Origin: Bacteroidaceae bacterium
Lineage (GTDB): Bacteria > Bacteroidota > Bacteroidia > Bacteroidales > Bacteroidaceae
Direction: 5' to 3'
Assembly (NCBI GenBank): GCA_017445145.1
Contig: JAFSVI010000158.1
Location: 1-36,949 of the forward strand
DNA: 36,949 nucleotides
Shown piece by piece: positions 31,797 through 36,949 of this stretch. Both the position numbers and the translations under genes were made by a program. The first letter of the stretch is position 1; every line of letters starts with the position of its first letter. The notes beneath the pieces are model-generated. The model worked only from the letters and a program-made list of their open reading frames with translations, did not search any database and had not been told where the DNA came from.

Positions 31797-33170
31797 ATGC
31801 GCACACTAACCACCGCACTCGCCATAGCAGCGGCACTCACATGCCACACCGCGGCCGCACAGACGGCCTACACCATCCACCAGCTCCTCGACTCGGCCAT
31901 GCACACCAACAGCGCCATGCGCCAGGCACAGCGCGATGTGGAAAGCGCACGTCTGCAGCGCAAGGAGGCATTCACCAACTTCTTCCCCTCCATCAGCGGC
32001 ACGGCCATGACCTTCACCGCCAACCGCGACATGGCCGTCATGGACATCGACACCAAGGAGTTCATCACTCCCGAAATCGGAGCCACACTCGCAGAGATGC
32101 TGCCCGCCGAGGCTCTCGCCGCACTCTCCTCGCCCATGACCATGTCCATGCTCAAGAACGGCACCCTGGCAGGCGTCAATGCCACGCTGCCCATCTTCGC
32201 CGGCGGGCAAATCGTCAACGGCAACCGCCTGGCACGCCTCGGTGAGGAGGTGGCACAACTGCGGCAGCAGCTCACCGCCAACGACGTCGAGCAGCAGCTC
32301 ACCACCTACTTCTGGCAACTCGCAGCACTCAAGCAGAAGAGAAACACCATCCAGGCGGCCGACTCCATGCTCGCCACCATCGAGGCCAACGCACAAGCCG
32401 CCGTGGAGGCCGGGGTGGTGTTGCGCAACGACCTCCTGCAAGTGCAGCTACGCCGCAACGAGATTGCCTCCAACCGCCTGAAGGTGGACAACGGCATCGC
32501 GCTCCTGCACCTCGTCATAGCGCAGTTCTGCCAACTCAGCACCACCGACTTCGATATCCACGTGCCCGACGACGACACCACCGAAGCCTGCACCACGCAG
32601 CCCCTTGACGGCGCCATGCTGACCGCCGACGACCATGCTGCTGTGGCCTCACTGCCCGAATACCGCCTCCTCGAAGCCAACGTGCGCGCAGCAACGCTGC
32701 TACGCCGCATGGAGCTGGGCAAGCGGCTGCCCACAATAGCCGTGGGCGCAGGCTACAACTTCCACAACCTGCTCGAGCGCAATCGCCACTTCGGCATGCT
32801 CTTCGCCACGGCCGCCGTGCCTATCACCGACTGGTGGGGAGGCTCCTACGCCATACGCCGGAAACGCATAGCCGAGAACGACGCACGTGAGAAGCTCAAC
32901 GACAACGCACAGCTGCTCGCCATACGCCAGCACAAAGCGGCCAACGACCTCGCCGAGGCTCAGTCGCAGCTCCACCTCGCAGACAACGCCATCGGCCAGG
33001 CAGAGGAAAACATGCGCCTGCAGCGCGACACCTACCAGGCCGGAACCACAACCATGTCGGACCTGCTCAAGGCCCAACTGCTGCTGCAACAAGCGCTCGA
33101 CGCGCGCACCGATGCCATAGCAGCGCTCAACAACGCGCGCCTCGCATACCGCCAAGCCATGGGGTTGTAG
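31797..33170 (+). CDS. TolC-family outer membrane efflux protein
   Basis: A 457-residue outer membrane factor with a signal peptide (about 1-21, TAAAQ) and the two-repeat alpha-helical barrel pattern: TIHQLLDSAMHTNSAMRQAQRDVESARLQRKEAFTNFFPSISG in the first half and EYRLLEANVRAATLLRRMELGKRLPTIAVGAGYNF in the second, ending NNARLAYRQAMGL. It is the channel for the adaptor and pump upstream (5 bp from the pump stop). The ATG at 31797 gives the signal peptide; the frame is open far upstream inside the pump gene, which is a shadow. It may also serve the MacAB-like system, which has none nearby. Confidence 0.95.
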   Translation: MRTLTTALAIAAALTCHTAAAQTAYTIHQLLDSAMHTNSAMRQAQRDVESARLQRKEAFTNFFPSISGTAMTFTANRDMAVMDIDTKEFITPEIGATLAEMLPAEALAALSSPMTMSMLKNGTLAGVNATLPIFAGGQIVNGNRLARLGEEVAQLRQQLTANDVEQQLTTYFWQLAALKQKRNTIQAADSMLATIEANAQAAVEAGVVLRNDLLQVQLRRNEIASNRLKVDNGIALLHLVIAQFCQLSTTDFDIHVPDDDTTEACTTQPLDGAMLTADDHAAVASLPEYRLLEANVRAATLLRRMELGKRLPTIAVGAGYNFHNLLERNRHFGMLFATAAVPITDWWGGSYAIRRKRIAENDAREKLNDNAQLLAIRQHKAANDLAEAQSQLHLADNAIGQAEENMRLQRDTYQAGTTTMSDLLKAQLLLQQALDARTDAIAALNNARLAYRQAMGL

Positions 33171-33190
33171 CGCCGCACTTCAGGCCTCAA

Positions 33191-33391
33191 TCACTGTTTG
33201 CTCCAGTCGTTGTCCCACACGCTGCTGCCACTTGTGCGCTCTTCTTTCACGATGCAATCAGATGACACGCCGGGGTTCTTCATGAAGTCTGCGGTGGGTT
33301 GTTGCTGCTGGCTTTCGACCAGAAGGTGTTCCACCGTGGACAAGCGCATCACCCGCAGTTCGGGTGACTGGTATATATTCTGTCTATTCAT
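33191..33391 (-). CDS. Small protein of unknown function, adjacent to the C10 peptidase
   Basis: A 66-residue frame starting MNRQNIYQSPELRVMRLSTVEHLL. The beginning resembles a large group of unannotated short Bacteroidales ORFs (M-x-R/K-x-x-Y-x-x-P-x-x-x-V/L). No signal peptide or membrane segment; the C-terminal half is polar with one Cys. It starts 14 bp after the original stop of the C10 peptidase gene on the same strand, so it belongs to its transcript. Function unknown; possibly a regulator or leaderless secreted peptide, but nothing in the sequence decides. Confidence 0.5.
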   Translation of the reverse strand: MNRQNIYQSPELRVMRLSTVEHLLVESQQQQPTADFMKNPGVSSDCIVKEERTSGSSVWDNDWSKQ

Positions 33392-33405
33392 TGTCGTTGC
33401 GCATA

Positions 33406-36254
33406 TTATCGTATCACACATTTGCGGCCTCCGATGATGTAGATGCCTTTGGGCAGCTGCGCGCTGCCACGTCCTCCAACCAGCCGGCCCTGTAGGTCAT
33501 AGGCTGTCGCTGGCAGAGCCTCGCGGCTCAACTAGGTGGAGGCTATGGCATTGGCATGTCGGTCGCGGATGCGTAGGGCGGGCATCAATAGCGAGCTGAC
33601 CTGTGCATCCTCGAACCACGCACGGAAGGGTTCCACCGTGGCCGCCGTCTGCAGGAAGAACGTGCTCCCGTCGTTATCAAGTGCGTAGGCATTGGCGAGC
33701 GTGCGGCCCACGGTGGTGCCGCAGAACTTGTAGCTGTCGCCGCTGATGACGGCCTCTACTGCCGACGTGGCCTCCACGGCGGCATCGGTGGCGGCGAATG
33801 TCACCTCCCGTCCTGTCATCTGCCACGCATCCCCCCACGTGTCGCCCGGCACGGCGATGATATATGGTGTGTTGGCGGTGAAGGTGCCGGCGTGGTCGAA
33901 ACAGACGTAGCCCTCGCCGTCATCGACCAGCGCCTTCAGCCAGAAATGCTTGCCGCTGTCGTCGCTGCTGCGGAACCAATCGACGCTCTTGCCTCCAGAA
34001 GTCCCATCGGCCACCGTCACCGTGGCGGCGGTGAATGGCAGGCATAGCGTGTTCCAGCCGCTCGTGCCGGCAGCAGCCCGCTCAAAAGTGCGAGTGTAGC
34101 TTATCCGCGAAGCGGTGAAAGCTATCGGGGTGAAGAAGTCATGGCCATCGGCAAGGGCTATGCCGTCGGCCGCAGAGCCGCAGAGGGTGTTGCACCCCTG
34201 CAGCGCCTTGGGCACCGCGGCATCGTCGCTGAGGAGGTATAGGCAGTTGGGGTTGCTGCCTACCGTGAAGCTGACGCCGGTGAGGTCGTCCATGGCCCGC
34301 AGATCGACGTAGGCGGCATCTCCGGCAGCTATCTCCGCTGCCGGGGGACAGACGTCCACGGTGCCGTCGGCCGCGCCGAGGCTGTACCCCGCCGAGGTAA
34401 GCAACGTGCCACACCCCGATTCGGCGTCGTAGCCCACATGCACGGCATCGGCGATGGATGCCGTTCCATTTGTCCTCCGATAAGTGATGCGTGCGCTGTA
34501 GCGGGCACCGCGCTCCAGGCCGTCGAAGGCGAAGCCTACGGTGGTGGAGCCATGCTTTTCTACAGCCAAGGGTCTGCTCTGCAGCTCGCTGGTGAAGGTC
34601 CATGCGTCGTCGGCCTGCCCCCACTTGCGCAGCGAGCAGTTCATCACCCCGGCGTAAGAGTTCTCCTCTGATGGGTTTGTGGCAGTGACGGTCAGGCGCA
34701 GTGCGTTGTCGTAGAGGGTGCCATCCTGTTGCTGGTTGTCGATGACGGCATTGAAGCTCATGTCTATCTTGTCGGTGTCGTCGGTAGCAGTGATGGTGAC
34801 TTCCTGCTCCTTGCCGATGTATTTCGTCTTTGAACGGGCTGCAATCCGCAAGATGTTGGACCCTTCCGTGGTGGGGGTGAATACGAAGCGCACCGTGGCT
34901 GTTTCGCCGGCAGTGATCTCCACCACCTTGCCCATGACCAATTTACTATTGACAACCAGGAACACGTTGTCATGGAAGTCGGTGGCACCGGCTGTCAGCA
35001 AGACATAGACCTCTTGCTCGTGGCCTTGCAGCAGGTCGCCCTCCACGGTGATACCCCTGAGCGTCGGCATGGTGGAGGAGAGCATGGCGGCAGTGAGCAC
35101 GAGCGTGTTCTCGGAGATAACGGCTGTCATCTGGAAGCGGTCGGCGTAGTAGCAGTCCACGTAGTCGCCATCGCTATCCGCCAGGCGGCACACCATCTTC
35201 AGCGTATAGGTACCGTCGGAGAGGCCGGCCCCCATTGTCAGCTCCTTGGTCGTCTCCTTGCGGCTGGCATTGAACCCCGACATCTCGATGTCGGTGCCCA
35301 AGACGAGTGTCTCGAGCACCTCGCCGCCGGCATCGGTCAGCTGCAAGGCATAATCGAAGGTGGCGGGTTCAAAGCGATAGTGCCACAGCGTGTAGTAGAA
35401 CTTCATGGCGGTGAAGGGCTCGTCGGAGCTTGCGCGGGTGAAGGTCTTCTGCCGCTCGGTGTCGGACGCGCCGAACTGCAACGCCTCCACGTAGAGGCGC
35501 TCCCGGGTGTCGGTCTCGTCCTGTGCGCGCTGAATGCCGACGACGGCATCCTGGCCGTAGCTGAAGCCGTCGAGCGTGGAGCTGCCGCCAATGCCTTGCT
35601 CGTAGGGGTTGAGGGCCGTGAGGCGGAAATAGCCGTCGCTCTGTCCGCCCCAGCCCCAATTAATGTGGAAAAAGTCGTCGGCATCAAAGCCATCGCACAC
35701 AAAGGAGTGGCCGCCACCAGCCGACTGCCCGCCGAGGATGACGGGTCGCTGCGCTGCCAGCTCAGCATAAATCATGCCGACCCACTCCAAGTAGCTGTAG
35801 TGGTGGCGCTGCACGTAGCAGACGTCGCTGTCGTAGCCGAAATAGAGCCGCAGCGCCTCGGCCACGCTTACGTTGTAGGCCGACGAGCCACCCGCGCCAG
35901 AGCGGTTGTAGTCCATCTGCAGGGCTGTGCCGCAGTGTTGCATGAGGGTGGCCACAGCCGTCTGTGCCTCCGTGGAGGATGTGCCACTGTAGCTGTGCCG
36001 CTGACGACCACGTAGCCCTCGCCACTGCCCACATTGAAGATATAATAAGGTGCATCAACATCCGGGGCGGGGACACGGCGCGACGCACGTCGTGGCGCCT
36101 GGTGCATGGCACCCGCTATGCCACGTTGGCTGAGGAACATGCGCGCCGTGGCGGCCGCCTGCTCCTCGCTCACTTGGCGGGCTGAAGCCTGATGAGGGTG
36201 CAACGCCGCCAGCATGAGCATGAACAGGACAGTCTTTATTGTAGGATGACCCAT
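33406..36254 (-). pseudogene. Decayed C10 (streptopain/SpeB-like) cysteine peptidase
   Basis: Remnant of a secreted peptidase. 36254-36005 encodes a signal peptide (MGHPTIKTVLFMLMLAALHP...) and the start of the inhibitory propeptide (VSEEQAAATARMFLSQRG...YYIFNVGSGEGYVVVSG). Near 35985-36005 the sequence jumps, out of frame, to HSYSGTSSTEAQTAVATLMQHCG, which lies in the middle of the catalytic domain. The rest of the propeptide and the catalytic Cys region (TGCVATA-like) are missing. The His region GGHSFVCDGFDADDFFHINWGWGG is intact. A long beta-rich C-terminal part stays open to TAG at 33532-33534. Past it, 41 more codons in frame encode YDLQGRLVGGRGSAQLPKGIYIIGGRK, a typical C-terminal sorting-like domain, ending TAA at 33406. 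Two independent lesions make it a pseudogene; the 808-codon middle is otherwise intact, so decay seems recent. Confidence 0.85.
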
Positions 36255-36473
36255 TGGCATTACTTGAATTTGTGGAAATATATGCAGACGAGATTGATAT
36301 TGCGTCGGCGACGGCGCAGCGTCGGAAAGCAGGGATGTAGGCCAATGGGGGTGCATCCCTATCTGTTATGAGCTGCCCGGAGGGCCACGGCGACTCGCTT
36401 CTCCGTGATTTCCGCGTGACGTCTGTGTGACAATCGCCCCAGCGGGCGGCTTCGGCGTGATGCCGCGCCGCTA
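36255..36473. other. Intergenic region with no gene seen
   Basis: Separates the STAS gene from the C10 peptidase remnant, both on the minus strand. A near -7 box, TATATTTC (minus strand, near 36281-36274), could be the old peptidase promoter. No clear terminator. Confidence 0.35.
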
Positions 36474-36776
36474 TCACTTGAATTCGAAGAGGTTGATGAA
36501 GCCTGTCATGCTGAACACGCTGCGCAGGTCGGCGTTCATGCCAGTGATATATACATGACTGCCCTTTGGCTTTGCCGTTTTGAGCACACTGAGGAAGAGG
36601 CGGAGCCCGCTGGAGGAGATATACTCCAGGCGTGTGCAGTCGAGGATGATGTCGCGGCCCTCGCAGTTGGCCAGCGGCTCCATGTCCTTTTCTGTCTGTG
36701 GTGCGGCGGCGGTGTCGAGGCGGCCTTCGAAGAGAGCCACCAACTGGCCCTCGTTTTCTTGGATTGTTGTTGTCAT
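36474..36776 (-). CDS. STAS-domain anti-anti-sigma factor
   Basis: A 100-residue protein of the SpoIIAA/RsbV type. The fold is visible in order: LVALFEGRLDTAAAPQTEKDM, DIILDCTRLEYISSSGLRLFLSVLKTAK, GSHVYITGM, LRSVFSMTGFINLFEF. The switch serine that is phosphorylated by the partner kinase is probably Ser56, directly before Gly57, aligned with Ser58 of SpoIIAA. It follows the gene for an RsbW-like kinase by 19 bp in the same transcript, the standard pairing of a partner-switching module. The sigma factor or other target is not visible in the window. Confidence 0.9.
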   Translation of the reverse strand: MTTTIQENEGQLVALFEGRLDTAAAPQTEKDMEPLANCEGRDIILDCTRLEYISSSGLRLFLSVLKTAKPKGSHVYITGMNADLRSVFSMTGFINLFEFK

Positions 36777-36795
36777 TGTGTGTATGTGTTTAGGG

Positions 36796-36949
36796 TTATA
36801 CGTTGTCAGAGGGTGTCGGCGGCGGGCCGAGGCGTTTGCGCAGCGTGAGCACGTTGCATCCGTCGGCGTACTCGTAGTTGATGGAGTCCATGAGCTGGCG
36901 CACGAGGTAAATGCCGAGGCCGCCGATGGGTCGCTCCTCGGCCGTGTGC
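36796..36949 (-). CDS. RsbW-like anti-sigma serine kinase, C-terminal end (partial)
   Basis: Only the last 50 codons are in the window. They read [24 protein letters not shown], ending [17 protein letters not shown] and TAA at 36796. The [13 protein letters not shown] stretch is the G2 ATP-lid region of GHKL ATPases in the RsbW/SpoIIAB family, followed by the last beta strand. Such kinases hold a sigma factor or other target and phosphorylate the STAS partner encoded just downstream. The N-box and the start lie beyond the window. Confidence 0.82.
   Translation of the reverse strand, partial: HTAEERPIGGLGIYLVRQLMDSINYEYADGCNVLTLRKRLGPPPTPSDNV

Noticed and set aside
36055-36477. 140-codon minus-strand frame across the intergenic region and the peptidase 5' end
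   Set aside because: Overlaps the recognisable signal peptide and propeptide of the C10 remnant in another frame; no domain.

Overview
The window looks like a chromosomal segment of a fairly GC-rich member of the Bacteroidales (Prevotellaceae/Muribaculaceae/Bacteroidaceae type). Evidence: recurrent Bacteroidetes -7 promoter boxes (TAnnTTTG) a few bases to a few dozen bases upstream of genes; a SecA with a roughly 85-residue insertion before its Walker A motif; DUF4105, LptC and SurA/PpiD-like proteins of Bacteroidetes type; a C10 (streptopain-like) peptidase ending in a YDLQGR...KGIYII-type C-terminal domain; and an Rpn/PD-(D/E)XK-type transposase tail. No tRNA, rRNA, CRISPR array or complete insertion sequence was found.

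Layout. (1) 1-625: C-terminal part of an Rpn-like nuclease/transposase carrying ten 21-bp repeats that encode a heptad coiled coil. (2) 998-2056: a nitroreductase lipoprotein and a RidA-family deaminase. (3) 10233 back to 2071, minus strand: a probable operon of DUF4105 protein (Lnb-type lipoprotein N-acyltransferase), an alkaline-phosphatase-fold protein that has lost nearly all catalytic residues, SecA, a TerB+J-domain protein and a SprT-like metalloprotein. (4) 10379-16950, plus strand: pantothenate kinase CoaX, an outer membrane protein, LptC, a CNNM/CorC-type membrane protein and a PpiD-like periplasmic chaperone, ending in a perfect 42-nt palindrome. (5) 17171-17797: a SnoaL-like protein with its own promoter and terminator. 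(6) 17935-22331: a MacAB-like ABC export operon (ATPase, two permeases, adaptor) with no outer membrane channel beside it. (7) 22347-26619, minus strand: a DUF486 membrane protein, an unknown lipoprotein and a long ABCG-like fused transporter. (8) 26832-33170, plus strand: a GlsB/YeaQ-like membrane peptide and a small secreted protein leading into a tripartite RND efflux operon (adaptor, pump, TolC). (9) 33191-36254, minus strand: a decayed C10 peptidase with two independent lesions plus a 66-codon gene. (10) 36474-36949, minus strand: a STAS anti-anti-sigma factor and the end of an RsbW-like kinase.

The theme is cell-envelope biogenesis and export: preprotein translocation, lipoprotein acylation, LPS transport, periplasmic folding, and three separate export systems. 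The most interesting items are the apparently catalytically dead phosphatase-fold protein placed between the lipoprotein acyltransferase candidate and SecA, the doubly broken C10 peptidase, the heptad-repeat array in the Rpn-like protein, and a set of unusually perfect hairpins and palindromes.
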